From Shinella sp. PSBB067 (GTDB taxonomy: Bacteria; Pseudomonadota; Alphaproteobacteria; Rhizobiales; Rhizobiaceae): a stretch of DNA of 64,000 nucleotides. Positions 56,071 through 64,000 of the stretch are shown piece by piece; positions within the stretch are counted from its first letter, which is position 1; each line of letters opens with the position of its first letter. The notes under the pieces are model-generated. The model had not been told where the DNA came from, made no database searches, and was given only the letters and a program-made list of their open reading frames with translations. Both the position numbers and the translations under genes were made by a program. The stretch spans positions 310,001-374,000 of the forward strand of contig NZ_CP069303.1 in assembly GCF_016839145.1 (NCBI RefSeq). Reading direction: 5' to 3'.

Positions 56071-57266
56071 CGCCGATCCACGAACCGCTTTCCGAAGAGG
56101 CCGCCGCGCGCCTCGTCCAGGTCGCCGCGCTCTCCAAGACGCCTTTCGTCATCCGGGGCGGCGGCACGCGCAGCCTCCATCCGGCGCCGGAGGGCGTCGA
56201 AGTCCTTTCGACGCGCGGCCTCAATGGCATCGTCGCCTACAATCCCGCCGAAATGACCATGACGGCCCGCGCCGGCACGCCGCTGGAGCTGGTGGAGGCA
56301 ACGCTTGCCGAAAAGCGCCAGATGCTCGCCTTCGAGCCGAACGACCTGCGCGGCGTGCTCGGCACCTCGGGCCTGCCGACCATCGGCGGCGTCTTCGCCA
56401 CCAATGCCTCCGGCCCGCGCCGTCTTACGGCCGGCGCGGCGCGCGACAGCCTGCTCGGCGTGCGTTTCGTCAATGGCAGGGGCGAGGTGGTGAAGGCCGG
56501 CGGCCGGGTGATGAAGAACGTTACCGGCCTCGACCTCGTCAAGCTGCTTGCCGGCTCGCACGGTTCGCTGGCGCTCCTGACGGAGGTCACCTTCCGGCTG
56601 CTGCCGGTGCCCGAAACCGCCGTCACCCTCGTCGTCTCCGGTCTCAACGATGCGGAAGCGGCCGCCGCCATGGCGACGGCCATGTCGATGTCGGTCGAGG
56701 TCTCGGGCGCCGCCCACCTTCCCGAAAGCGTGCGCGGCCGCTTTGCCGGCGGCGCGCTGCCGGATGGCGCCGCCACCGTGCTCCGTCTCGAAGGGCTGGC
56801 CGCCTCGGTCGCTGTCCGCGCGGAAAGGCTTGCCGCCGCCATGGCCGGTTTCGGCGCCGTCTCGCGGCTGGAGGCGGAAGCCACCCGCCGCCTCTGGCGC
56901 GAGATCCGCGACGGCGCGCCCTATGCCGACGGCACCCCGCGCCCGCTCTGGCGCGTCTCCGTCGCCCCCGTCGCCGGCCAGCAGCTCGTCGCCGCGCTCC
57001 GCCTCGAAACCGGCGTCGACGCCTTCTACGACTGGCAGGGCGGCCTCGTCTGGCTGCGCATGGAGGCCGATCCCGAGGAAGCGCTGCTGCGCCGCTACAT
57101 CAAGGCCGTTGGCGGCGGGCATGCCACGCTGCTGCGCGCGCGGGCGGAGGCACTGGCGGCAAGCGAGATATTCCAGCCGCAGGCCGAGGCGGTGGCAATG
57201 CTTCAGGCGCGGGTGAAGGCGAGCTTCGATCCGGACGGACTGTTCCGGTCGCGGATGGTGGGATGA
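56067..57266 (+). CDS. glcE: Glycolate oxidase, FAD-binding subunit GlcE
   Basis: 399 residues; PFVIRGGGTRS, PTIGGVFATNASGPRRL, KNVTGLDLVKLLAGSHGSL are the FAD-binding segments, followed by an abridged substrate domain, as expected for GlcE. Start overlaps the glcD stop (ATGA). A dispersed repeat follows before glcF. Confidence 0.94.
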   Translation: MTPIHEPLSEEAAARLVQVAALSKTPFVIRGGGTRSLHPAPEGVEVLSTRGLNGIVAYNPAEMTMTARAGTPLELVEATLAEKRQMLAFEPNDLRGVLGTSGLPTIGGVFATNASGPRRLTAGAARDSLLGVRFVNGRGEVVKAGGRVMKNVTGLDLVKLLAGSHGSLALLTEVTFRLLPVPETAVTLVVSGLNDAEAAAAMATAMSMSVEVSGAAHLPESVRGRFAGGALPDGAATVLRLEGLAASVAVRAERLAAAMAGFGAVSRLEAEATRRLWREIRDGAPYADGTPRPLWRVSVAPVAGQQLVAALRLETGVDAFYDWQGGLVWLRMEADPEEALLRRYIKAVGGGHATLLRARAEALAASEIFQPQAEAVAMLQARVKASFDPDGLFRSRMVG

Positions 57267-57289
57267 AGAGCATGATTGATGTTGACGCG

Positions 57290-57407
57290 GCCCTTCATCC
57301 CCCTGCCGGGACCTTCTCCCCGCGGGCGGAAAGAAGGAGGAAAACGGCGAGCCCCTCGTTCCTCGCCCCGTTTACGGGAAGAGGATGCCGGCAGGCAGGT
57401 GAGGGGC
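57290..57407. repeat. Palindromic intergenic repeat, copy C (between glcE and glcF)
   Basis: CCCTTCATCCCCCTGCCGGG with ACCTTCTCCCCG on the left, CCTCGCCCCGTTTACGGG and GATGCCGGCAGGCAGGTGAG on the right. Closely matches copy B at 36500 and is related to copy A at 28697. Confidence 0.85.
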
Positions 57408-57444
57408 CGCGCCGTTCATGCCGGCATAGGAAGGGCGCCGACTG

Positions 57445-58767
57445 ATGCAGACCAACTTCACCGCCGGGCAGCTCGCCGATCCCCATGTCGCGACATCGGA
57501 AAAGATCCTGCGCAAATGCGTGCATTGCGGCTTCTGTACCGCCACCTGTCCCACCTATGTGACGCTCGGCAACGAGCTCGACAGCCCGCGCGGGCGCATC
57601 TACCTCATCAAGGACATGCTGGAGAACGGCCGGCCGGCCGATGCGGAAGTGGTCACCCATATCGACCGCTGCCTCTCCTGCCTTTCCTGCGTGACCACCT
57701 GTCCCTCCGGCGTCGACTACATGCATCTCGTCGACCATGCGCGCATGCATATCGAGGAGACCTATAGGCGGCCCTTCTGGAACCGTCTGGCGCGCAGCGT
57801 GCTGGCGGCGGTGCTGCCCCATCCCGGCCGCTTCCGTCTGGCGCTGAAGGCGGCAAATCTCGGCCGCCCCTTCGCCGGCCTCCTCAAGCGCTTCAAGCCG
57901 CTCGAACCCTTCGGCGCCATGCTGGACCTTGCGCCCCGCAGCCTGCCGAAAGCCGCCGACAGCGCAGGGCCCGGCACCCATCCCGCCGCCGGCCCGCGCC
58001 GCGGCCGGGTGGCGATCCTCTCGGGCTGCGCCCAGCCGGTGCTGAAGCCGGAGATCAATGCGGCGACGATCCGCCTGCTGACACGCCTCGGCGTCGAGGT
58101 CGTGGCGCCAGCGGGCGAGGTCTGCTGCGGCTCGCTCGTCCATCACATGGGCCGGGAGGCAGAGGCGCTGGAGGCGGCGCGGCGCAATGTCGACGTCTGG
58201 CTCGGCGAGGCCGAGAAAAGCGGCCTCGACGCCATCATCGTTACGGCTTCCGGCTGCGGCACGACGATCAAGGACTACGGTTTCATGCTGCGCCTCGATC
58301 CCGCCTACGCGGAAAAGGCCGCCCGCGTCTCGGCGCTCGCCAGGGACATCACGGAATATCTCGCCACCCTCGACCTGCCGCAGCAGGAGGCGAGGGGGCT
58401 GACGGTCGCCTATCATTCGGCCTGCTCGATGCAGCATGGCCAGAAGATCACCATGCTGCCGAAGACACTCCTCAAGAAGGCGGGCTTTGCCGTGCGCGAT
58501 CCGGCGGAGGGGCACCTGTGCTGCGGTTCGGCCGGCACCTACAACATCCTGCAGCCCGAGATTTCCGGCAAGCTGAAGGCACGCAAGGTGAAGAACATCG
58601 AGGCGACGAAGCCCGATCTCATCGCGACCGGCAATATCGGCTGCATCACCCAGATCGCCACGGGAACGGCGATCCCGATCCTGCACACGGTCGAACTGCT
58701 CGACTGGGCCTATGGCGGGGAAAGGCCGGCAGCGCTCCCGGCGCAGGATACGAAAATGCCGGCCTGA
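57445..58767 (+). CDS. glcF: Glycolate oxidase iron-sulfur subunit GlcF
   Basis: 440 residues: two 4Fe-4S motifs (CVHCGFCTATCP and CLSCLSCVTTCP) near residues 30-95, then two CCG domains containing GEVCCGSLVHHMG and GHLCCGSAG. Passes electrons from GlcD/GlcE toward the quinone pool. Separated from glcE by 178 bases that are mostly repeat; ATG 57445 follows AGGAAGG. Confidence 0.95.
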   Translation: MQTNFTAGQLADPHVATSEKILRKCVHCGFCTATCPTYVTLGNELDSPRGRIYLIKDMLENGRPADAEVVTHIDRCLSCLSCVTTCPSGVDYMHLVDHARMHIEETYRRPFWNRLARSVLAAVLPHPGRFRLALKAANLGRPFAGLLKRFKPLEPFGAMLDLAPRSLPKAADSAGPGTHPAAGPRRGRVAILSGCAQPVLKPEINAATIRLLTRLGVEVVAPAGEVCCGSLVHHMGREAEALEAARRNVDVWLGEAEKSGLDAIIVTASGCGTTIKDYGFMLRLDPAYAEKAARVSALARDITEYLATLDLPQQEARGLTVAYHSACSMQHGQKITMLPKTLLKKAGFAVRDPAEGHLCCGSAGTYNILQPEISGKLKARKVKNIEATKPDLIATGNIGCITQIATGTAIPILHTVELLDWAYGGERPAALPAQDTKMPA

Positions 58768-58777
58768 AGGCCGGCAT
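58756..58777 (+). terminator. Hairpin overlapping the end of glcF
   Basis: ATGCCGGCC-TGAA-GGCCGGCAT; the loop contains the glcF stop. There is no T run, so termination efficiency is uncertain. Confidence 0.45.
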
Positions 58778-58810
58778 CTAGGCTGCCGAAAAAGTGTGAA
58801 ACCCTCTCTT

Positions 58811-58899
58811 CCGTCATGCCCGGGCCTGTCCCGAGCATCTGCAACGTCTCGATTTTTCAATGTGGTAGCGGATCCTCGGCACAAGGCCGAGGATGACGG
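58811..58899. repeat. Dispersed repeat, CCGTCAT...ATGACGG type
   Basis: CCGTCATGCCCGGGCCTGTC on the left and CCTCGGCACAAGGCCGAGG plus ATGACGG on the right; ends are inverted. This is a common alphaproteobacterial intergenic element. It is bracketed by two near-identical hairpins (58756-58777 and 58932-58953). Confidence 0.7.
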
Positions 58900-58931
58900 C
58901 GTGGGCGAGGCGAGGTTTGTCAACACACAGA

Positions 58932-58953
58932 ATGCCGGCCCGCAGGCCGGCAT
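58932..58953 (-). terminator. Hairpin after the L,D-transpeptidase gene
   Basis: ATGCCGGCC-CGCA-GGCCGGCAT, the same arms as the hairpin at 58756, 29 bases beyond the transpeptidase stop. Confidence 0.5.
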
Positions 58954-58981
58954 CGTCATCTGCCTTGAAGAACCGGCGGGA

Positions 58982-59692
58982 TCAGCCGCCGAAGCCGAAC
59001 AGCGTGCCGAGGAAGTCGATGCCCCGGTCGTTGTAGCTGATCGCGCCCTGCTTGTTGCCGGGGCCGACCACGATGACCTTGGTGCCGATGCCGGCGCGGG
59101 CATAGAGATGCTCCACGTCCTTGTTCATCATGCGGATGCAGCCCGAGGACATGTTCTGGCCGATCGTCCAGGGCTGGTTCGTGCCGTGGATGCGGAAGAT
59201 CGTGTCGCGGCCGCCCTGGTAGAGGTAGAGCGCGCGCGCGCCGAGCGGGTTGTCCTCGCCGCCCTGCTGCACGGCGGGCAGGATGCGGCCCTTCCTGGCC
59301 TCGCGGCGGCGCATCTCGGCCGGCGGCGTCCAGGTGGGCCACTCGGCCTTGCGGCCGACCTTCACCACGCCCGACCAGCCGAAGCCGTCGCGGCCGACGC
59401 CGATGCCGTAGCGCGTCGCGCGATTCTTGCCCTCGACATAGTAGAGATACTTGTTGTTCGTATCGACGATGACGGTGCCCGGCGCCTGGTCGGTGACGAA
59501 CCGCACCTTGGTGCGCTTGTATTTCTGCGCGACCTGCTTCCTGCTTTGCGGCTGTGCTACGAGCGTCACGCTGGAGGTCGTCTCGATCCGGTCGCCCGGA
59601 AGGGCGCCGGGGAAGGCGTTCGCCGACGTGGCCGGCATGACCGCGGTGGCGGCAAGCGCCGCCGCCAGCAGGATCGATGCGTATTTCCGCAT
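58982..59692 (-). CDS. L,D-transpeptidase (exported)
   Basis: 236 residues from ATG 59692 (GAGAGGG before it): signal peptide (about 1-26, ending TSANA), then a YkuD domain (about 70-220) with RIHGTNQP and [11 protein letters not shown] catalytic motifs. No lipobox, so probably soluble periplasmic, unlike the two lipoproteins at 10-12 kb. The C-terminal tail ends LFGFGG. Confidence 0.92.
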   Translation of the reverse strand: MRKYASILLAAALAATAVMPATSANAFPGALPGDRIETTSSVTLVAQPQSRKQVAQKYKRTKVRFVTDQAPGTVIVDTNNKYLYYVEGKNRATRYGIGVGRDGFGWSGVVKVGRKAEWPTWTPPAEMRRREARKGRILPAVQQGGEDNPLGARALYLYQGGRDTIFRIHGTNQPWTIGQNMSSGCIRMMNKDVEHLYARAGIGTKVIVVGPGNKQGAISYNDRGIDFLGTLFGFGG

Positions 59693-59823
59693 GGTATAGT
59701 CCCTCTCACTCCTTGAATTTCGAGAGGCTAGCCGAGAGTCTTGACCAATTGCAAGACGGCTTGCCGTCCACGGAACGGTTGTCGGCGCGGATTTCTTCGG
59801 CTTTTCCCAGCATCTGTTGCCGC

Positions 59824-59861
59824 AAAGCAAACATCTCCGGCCGCGCCGGCAGCCGGAGATG
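59824..59861 (-). terminator. Terminator after the second L,D-transpeptidase gene
   Basis: On the minus strand CATCTCCGGC pairs with GCCGGAGATG (perfect ten-base stem) and is followed by TTTGCTTTG. Confidence 0.75.
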
Positions 59862-59896
59862 CTGGATTTGCATGGCCCTTGCCGGAAGCGGCGCCG

Positions 59897-60634
59897 TCAG
59901 ATCACGATGACCTTGGTGCCGACCTTCACGCGCTCGTAGAGATCGACGACATCCTCGTTGCGCATGCGGATGCAGCCGGAGGAAACGCCGTAGCCGATCG
60001 TCCAGGGCGCGTTCGTGCCGTGGATGCGGTAAAGCGTGGAGCCGAGATACATGGCGCGCGAGCCGAGCGGGTTTTCCGGGCCGCCCTCCATGAAGGCCGG
60101 CAGGTAATGGCCCTTGGCCGCCTCGCGCTGGATCATCTCCTTCGGCGGCGTCCAGCTCGGCCATTCGGCCTTGCGGGTGATGGTATGCGCCCCGGCCCAT
60201 TCGAAGCCCGGCTTGCCGACGCCGACGCCGTAGCGCCGCGCCTTGCCGTCGCCGAGCACGAGGTAGAGGAAGCGGTTGTTGGTATCGATGACGATCGTGC
60301 CCGCCTTGTGCTTGCTGTCGTAGGAAACGAGCTGCGGCAGGTAAGCCGGGTCGAGCTTCGAGCGGATCGGGTTCTGCGCGCGGCTCGTCACCGCGACCTG
60401 CTCGACGCGGGCGCCGTCGCGCCGGATGACGCGGCGTTGCTCCACCCGCTGGCGCTGGATGATCCGGCGGGTGTTGACGGCGGGCTGCACGCCCGCGCCG
60501 GTGAGTTGCATCAGCCAGGGGGCGGTGAGGTCGGGGCTCACGATGACGGGCGGCCGGCTCATGTAGCGGTCGCTCGCATGGGCGTTGGTCGTGGTGGCCA
60601 GGATGGTGGCTGCAAGAAGGATTCGTATCAACAT
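59897..60634 (-). CDS. L,D-transpeptidase (exported)
   Basis: 245 residues: signal peptide (about 1-20, ending NAHAS), an Arg-rich linker (RRIIQRQRVEQRRVIRR), and a YkuD domain with RIHGTNAPW and GVSSGCIRMRN. Its catalytic domain is about as similar to that of the neighbour at 58982 as to the one at 11325, so the window holds four distinct members. The 5' region is shared with the divergent tag gene. Confidence 0.92.
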   Translation of the reverse strand: MLIRILLAATILATTTNAHASDRYMSRPPVIVSPDLTAPWLMQLTGAGVQPAVNTRRIIQRQRVEQRRVIRRDGARVEQVAVTSRAQNPIRSKLDPAYLPQLVSYDSKHKAGTIVIDTNNRFLYLVLGDGKARRYGVGVGKPGFEWAGAHTITRKAEWPSWTPPKEMIQREAAKGHYLPAFMEGGPENPLGSRAMYLGSTLYRIHGTNAPWTIGYGVSSGCIRMRNEDVVDLYERVKVGTKVIVI

Positions 60635-60849
60635 CGGACGTACTCGCTACTGTTCGTCGCCGGGATGCGCCGGAAGGGGAGGAACGGCGCCGGTTCGCAA
60701 GGATGCTTGCACCCTTCGATGAAGCGAATGGTAAACGCCCGTTCATTCGACATGCGCGATGCGGATAAAGCTTTGAGTAGGGTTATTACCCGCTTTCCAA
60801 AAGTGGTTGATGAGTGGTAAACCGGAACAAAAAGGAAACGGAGACGGCG

Positions 60850-61479
60850 ATGACGGAACGCGGACTGGTGGTGGGCGAGGACGGGCGCACGCGCTGCGCA
60901 TGGCATGGCGGGCTGGACGACTATCGCCGCTACCACGACGAGGAGTGGGGCCGCCCGGTCACCAGCGATCACCGCCTGTTCGAGAAGATCTGCCTCGAAG
61001 GCTTCCAGTCCGGTCTTTCCTGGCTGACCATCCTGCGCAAGCGCGAGGGTTTCCGCGCCGCCTTCGCCGGCTTCGATTTCGACAGGGTGGCGACCTTCGA
61101 CGAGACGGATGTCACCCGCTGCCTTGCCGATCCCGGCATCGTGCGCCATCGCGGCAAGATCGTCTCGACGATCAACAATGCCCGCCGCGCGCAGGCTTTG
61201 CGCGACGAGTTCGGCACGCTCGCCCGCTATTTCTGGGGCTTCGAGCCGGGGCTGCAGGAGCGGCCGGCGCGCGTGGACTGGGAGACAATCGCCGCCAACC
61301 CGACGACCCCCACCTCCGTGCGCCTGTCCAAGGACCTGAAGAAGCGCGGCTGGACCTTCGTCGGCCCGACGACGGTCTATGCCTTCATGCAGGCCATGGG
61401 TCTCGTCAACGACCATGTGGAGGGGTGCTTCTGCCGAGCGGAAGTGGAGGACAGAAGAAATCTGTTCGAACGGCCATAA
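60850..61479 (+). CDS. tag: DNA-3-methyladenine glycosylase I
   Basis: Excises 3-methyladenine from DNA. 209 residues from ATG 60850: RCAWHGGLDDYRRYHDEEWG carries the catalytic/zinc region, FEKICLEGFQSGLSWLTILRKR the substrate helix, and DHVEGCFCR the C-terminal zinc ligands. Longer in-frame start at 60814 is possible. Confidence 0.94.
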   Translation: MTERGLVVGEDGRTRCAWHGGLDDYRRYHDEEWGRPVTSDHRLFEKICLEGFQSGLSWLTILRKREGFRAAFAGFDFDRVATFDETDVTRCLADPGIVRHRGKIVSTINNARRAQALRDEFGTLARYFWGFEPGLQERPARVDWETIAANPTTPTSVRLSKDLKKRGWTFVGPTTVYAFMQAMGLVNDHVEGCFCRAEVEDRRNLFERP

Positions 61480-61633
61480 ATCGGGTATTGCCTGACGAAT
61501 AGCTATTTGATTTTACAACGAATCATGTAGCTTAAGGTTGAGCGGCGAATTCATACATCGGAAGTTCTGGGGTTGACGTGCGCGTGCGTAGTCGCGTGCC
61601 GCTTTGTGCTGAATGATTTGGCATGAGGGGAAC

Positions 61634-61852
61634 ATGTCGCCAAAAGCAACTGCAATCGATGATTCTCGACTTGAACTCTGGGCCTGCGACAAGGCGCAGG
61701 AGATCATGCTTCGTGAAGGCTTTCGTCTGATCCGCTCCGCGCGCAGCGGCAGCAATACCGAAATCCGCGAAACCAGCCTCATGATGGCCCGCGCCATCGC
61801 CGCCTCCCTTGTCGAGGCTTCGGCGGCCCGCGGCCTTTCCGCGGGCGAATAG
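61634..61852 (+). CDS. Small unknown protein (72 aa)
   Basis: From ATG 61634 (GAGGGGAAC before it): MSPKATAIDDSRLELWACDK, then a helix rich in Ala/Arg with ARSGSNTEIRETSLMMARAI. No signal peptide or recognised domain. A strong terminator directly follows, supporting a real transcript. The 5' gap (61480-61633) is A/T-rich and probably holds the promoter. Confidence 0.7.
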   Translation: MSPKATAIDDSRLELWACDKAQEIMLREGFRLIRSARSGSNTEIRETSLMMARAIAASLVEASAARGLSAGE

Positions 61853-61861
61853 GCATTCCGG

Positions 61862-61891
61862 GAACCCGCCGTTTCGGCGGGTTCTGCTTTT
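61862..61891 (+). terminator. Rho-independent terminator
   Basis: GAACCCGCC and GGCGGGTTC pair across five bases; T-rich sequence (TGCTTTT) follows. Confidence 0.88.
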
Positions 61892-62108
61892 CGACGACGG
61901 TCGCGCCCCATGGTCGCGGCCGCCCGGGCCGGGCGCGGGGGCGACGGCGCACGAGAGGGCCGGGAGCGCCGGCGACGGTTCCGCATACCGCACCGCCGAA
62001 CGGTCCTCGCCTTACTCGCCCGCCGCCATTCCCGCGCCCGGCCCGGGGTTCACGTCCTTCGACCGGTCAGGCCCGCCTTTCGGCGGACCTGCTCGTATCC
62101 GGTGCGGC
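61892..62108. other. Very GC-rich non-coding stretch
   Basis: No supported gene. The sequence is dominated by G/C runs (GCCCGGGCCGGGCGCGGGGG near 61926) and ends with a small hairpin GGCCCGCC-TTTC-GGCGGACC (62067-62086) downstream of the DUF305 gene. Confidence 0.4.
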
Positions 62109-62483
62109 TCACCTGGCGTTCTTTGCCAGCCACTCCTCCATCATCCTGATCTCGCCCTCCTGGGCGCGGACGATCTCTTCGGCGAGCTTGCGGATGGCGG
62201 GGTCCTTGCCGTGCTCGAGCTCCACCTTGGCCATGTCGATGGCGCCCTGATGATGGGCGATCATGCCGCGCACGAAGTCCACGTCGGCATTGCCGGTGAA
62301 CTCGATCGCCATGCCCTTGTGCATCCGGTCGTTCGCGGCGGTGAAGGCCTTGGTGGAGGCGCTCTGGTCGCCCGCCATGTCGCTTGCGCTCATGTGGCCG
62401 GAATGGTCGGCCTCCTGGGCCATTGCGGGCAGCGTGAAGGCGAGCGCCATGGCTGCGCCGAGAATCATGTTCCTTGCGTTCAT
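62109..62483 (-). CDS. DUF305 family exported protein
   Basis: 124 residues from ATG 62483: signal peptide (about 1-23, ending PAMAQ), then a His/Met-rich DUF305 (ferritin-like) domain with RMHKGM, VRGMIAHHQGAIDMAK and EGEIRMMEEWL. DUF305 proteins are often linked to copper or other metal handling. Downstream of the DUF2946-like gene by 58 bases, same strand. Confidence 0.9.
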   Translation of the reverse strand: MNARNMILGAAMALAFTLPAMAQEADHSGHMSASDMAGDQSASTKAFTAANDRMHKGMAIEFTGNADVDFVRGMIAHHQGAIDMAKVELEHGKDPAIRKLAEEIVRAQEGEIRMMEEWLAKNAR

Positions 62484-62541
62484 TGTCTTGAATCCAGTTC
62501 TCAATACGGGTGATTGTCAGGGGCGGGACGCCCCGGATGGA

Positions 62542-62868
62542 TCAAGGGATGCGGAACCGGGGAGGGGGATCGAGCGGCGGCGGCGTCAGGCCGGCAAGCT
62601 GCGCCACGGTGGCGGGAAGCAGGCTCGAAAGGGTCGCGCGACCGTCCGGCGGCTCCAGCCGCGTGGCGTCGATCGCAAAACAGGCCGAGCAGGCGAGGGG
62701 ATGGGCGGCGGGCTTCGCCTTGCCGTGCTCGCCGCCATTCTCCTCCTGCATCCGGTGCATCGCGTGCATGCCGGCCGGCTGGGCGGCCGCCAGCGTTGCG
62801 GCAACCGCCGGTATCCAGCCGGAAAGCACGGCGCCGAGAATGGCGAGGACGAAGACGACCTGTCTCAT
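62542..62868 (-). CDS. DUF2946-like small exported protein
   Basis: 108 residues from ATG 62868; a hydrophobic signal (MRQVVFVLAILGAVLSGWIP) is followed by a His/Met patch (GMHAMHRMQEENGGEHGK), a cysteine pair (LACSACFAI) and a proline-rich end (TPPPLDPPPRFRIP), a pattern like DUF2946 proteins. Probably cotranscribed with the DUF305 gene; metal (copper) binding is inference from residues and neighbour. Confidence 0.6.
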   Translation of the reverse strand: MRQVVFVLAILGAVLSGWIPAVAATLAAAQPAGMHAMHRMQEENGGEHGKAKPAAHPLACSACFAIDATRLEPPDGRATLSSLLPATVAQLAGLTPPPLDPPPRFRIP

Positions 62869-63101
62869 GGAACGAGAGATAGGCGCCCGGCGCGCAAAAG
62901 AAAAGGCTCGGCTGGGGACGCATCGTCGCGGGCAGGCGACCCGCGAGGGCGCGCCGGTTCTCTCCATCATCTGCCAGCGGACGAAAGGCAGGGGGGCATT
63001 CTCCCTCGCGCCGCATGATGCATGGCGCCTGCGCCCTTGCCGCTGCCCGCCCAATCCGCTAGGGAAACCCCAACGGAAATACAGGAATTTCGGGTATCCC
63101 G

Positions 63102-64000
63102 ATGAGCGAAAAGCAGAAAAAACCGCAGAAGCTGAAAGCCCGCCTGCCGCGCGGCTTCGTCGATCGCGACGCCGCGGACATCCGTGCGGTGAACGAGATG
63201 ACGGCAAAGATCCGCAAGGTCTACGAGCATTACGGCTTCGACCCCGTTGAAACCCCGCTCTTCGAATATACCGACGCGCTCGGCAAGTTCCTGCCCGATG
63301 CCGACCGGCCGAACGAGGGCGTCTTCTCGCTGCAGGACGACGACGACCAGTGGATGAGCCTTCGCTATGACCTGACGGCGCCGCTCGCCCGCCATGTCGC
63401 GGAGAATTTCAACGAGATCCAGCTTCCCTACCGCACCTATCGCGCCGGCTACGTCTTCCGCAACGAGAAGCCGGGCCCCGGCCGCTTCCGCCAGTTCATG
63501 CAGTTCGATGCCGATACGGTCGGCGCGGCCGGCGTGCAGGCCGATGCCGAGATGTGCATGATGATGTCGGACACGATGGAAGCGCTCGGCATCGCCCGCG
63601 GCGACTACGTCATCCGCGTCAACAACCGCAAGGTCCTCGACGGCGTGCTGGAGGCGATCGGCCTCGGCGGCGAGGACAAGGTCGGCCAGCGCCTCACCGT
63701 GCTGCGCGCCATCGACAAGCTCGACAAGTTCGGCCCCGAGGGCGTCCGGCTCCTGCTCGGCGCCGGCCGCAAGGACGAATCCGGCGACTTTACCAAGGGC
63801 GCCGGCCTCGATGCCGGCCAGATCGACAAGGTGCTCTTCTTCGTCGGCATCAAGGACTATGCGCAAAGCGCTGCGGACCTTGCCAAACTCGTCGAGGGCA
63901 CCGCGAAGGGCGCCGAGGGCGTCGAGGAACTGAACCAGATCGGCCACCTCGTCACCTCGGCCGGCTACGGCCCGGACCGCATCAAGATCGACCCGTCGGT
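63102..64000 (+). CDS. hisS: Histidyl-tRNA synthetase (5' part)
   Basis: Charges tRNA-His. 299 codons are present before the window ends. ATG 63102 opens [19 protein letters not shown]; class II motifs are visible: [16 protein letters not shown] (motif 1) and the motif 2 loop [29 protein letters not shown]. The rest of the catalytic domain and the anticodon-binding domain lie outside. Confidence 0.96.
   Translation, partial: MSEKQKKPQKLKARLPRGFVDRDAADIRAVNEMTAKIRKVYEHYGFDPVETPLFEYTDALGKFLPDADRPNEGVFSLQDDDDQWMSLRYDLTAPLARHVAENFNEIQLPYRTYRAGYVFRNEKPGPGRFRQFMQFDADTVGAAGVQADAEMCMMMSDTMEALGIARGDYVIRVNNRKVLDGVLEAIGLGGEDKVGQRLTVLRAIDKLDKFGPEGVRLLLGAGRKDESGDFTKGAGLDAGQIDKVLFFVGIKDYAQSAADLAKLVEGTAKGAEGVEELNQIGHLVTSAGYGPDRIKIDPS

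Noticed and set aside
28697..57407. Insertion sequences at the three palindromic repeats
   Set aside because: None contains a transposase or an open frame of meaningful size, and the elements are about 120-155 bases.
62501..63016. Alternative minus-strand frame over the DUF2946-like gene
   Set aside because: Lacks a signal peptide or ribosome-binding site; the other frame has a signal peptide and coherent His/Met/Cys content.

Overview
The window reads as a chromosomal segment of a Rhizobiales bacterium, most likely Rhizobiaceae (Rhizobium/Agrobacterium/Ensifer/Shinella type). The evidence is high-GC coding sequence with tightly overlapping genes, a rhizobial rhamnose isomerase plus fused aldolase-dehydrogenase, a carboxyspermidine-type polyamine pathway, a plant-type glutamate-cysteine ligase, Rhizobiales dispersed repeats, and a small RNA with four anti-Shine-Dalgarno loops. 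No prophage, insertion sequence, CRISPR array or integrase was seen, so this looks like ordinary core/accessory chromosome.

Layout. 1-4.3 kb: rhamnose catabolism (rhaD, rhaI), a small unknown protein and a GreA-like factor. 4.4-7.2 kb: two polyamine genes (carboxynorspermidine/carboxyspermidine dehydrogenase and decarboxylase) behind a leader of about 400 nt holding a small ORF. 7.2-9.9 kb: Zn/Cd/Pb-type P-type ATPase with a textbook MerR promoter and a convergent MerR regulator. 10.2-12.1 kb: two L,D-transpeptidase lipoproteins. 12.1-16.6 kb: GcvT-fused FAD oxidoreductase, XRE-cupin regulator and aminotransferase, a probable amine/amino-acid catabolic unit. 16.8-17.3 kb: DUF1127 gene and a four-hairpin anti-SD RNA. 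17.4-27.7 kb: a ParA ATPase, a complete chemotaxis operon (STAS, cheY, cheA, cheW, mcp, cheW, cheR, cheB on the minus strand) and a divergent, degenerate receptor-like protein. 27.8-31 kb: molybdate uptake modABC and a one-domain ModE. 31-33.2 kb: class III transaminase and divergent XRE-cupin regulator. 33.2-36.5 kb: DUF1508 protein, tRNA-Gln, Ppx/GppA phosphatase, rlmE, VOC protein. 36.6-43 kb: MFS exporter, Tat-exported metallo-beta-lactamase-fold enzyme, guaB, exported small protein, MAPEG protein, dienelactone hydrolase. 43-46.7 kb: GNAT, LysR, second DUF1127 gene with a structured 3' tail, GNAT, DUF937 protein. 46.8-51.3 kb: gshA, rsmE, PiT phosphate transporter, NUDIX. 51.3-58.8 kb: GntR regulator, DUF3422 protein, LysR and glcDEF glycolate oxidase. 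58.9-64 kb: two more L,D-transpeptidases, tag, a small unknown, a DUF305/DUF2946-like exported pair and the 5' part of hisS.

The most noteworthy non-protein signal is at 17.12-17.28 kb: four successive hairpins, each presenting CCTCCTCCC in its loop, the last also forming the terminator, downstream of a DUF1127 gene. This matches the architecture of the cuckoo/CcsR-type RNAs of alphaproteobacteria. A second DUF1127 gene at 44.9 kb is also followed by three hairpins, the first with CCTCCT in its loop. Three copies of one palindromic intergenic element lie in the window, two of them inside the mod and glc operons.
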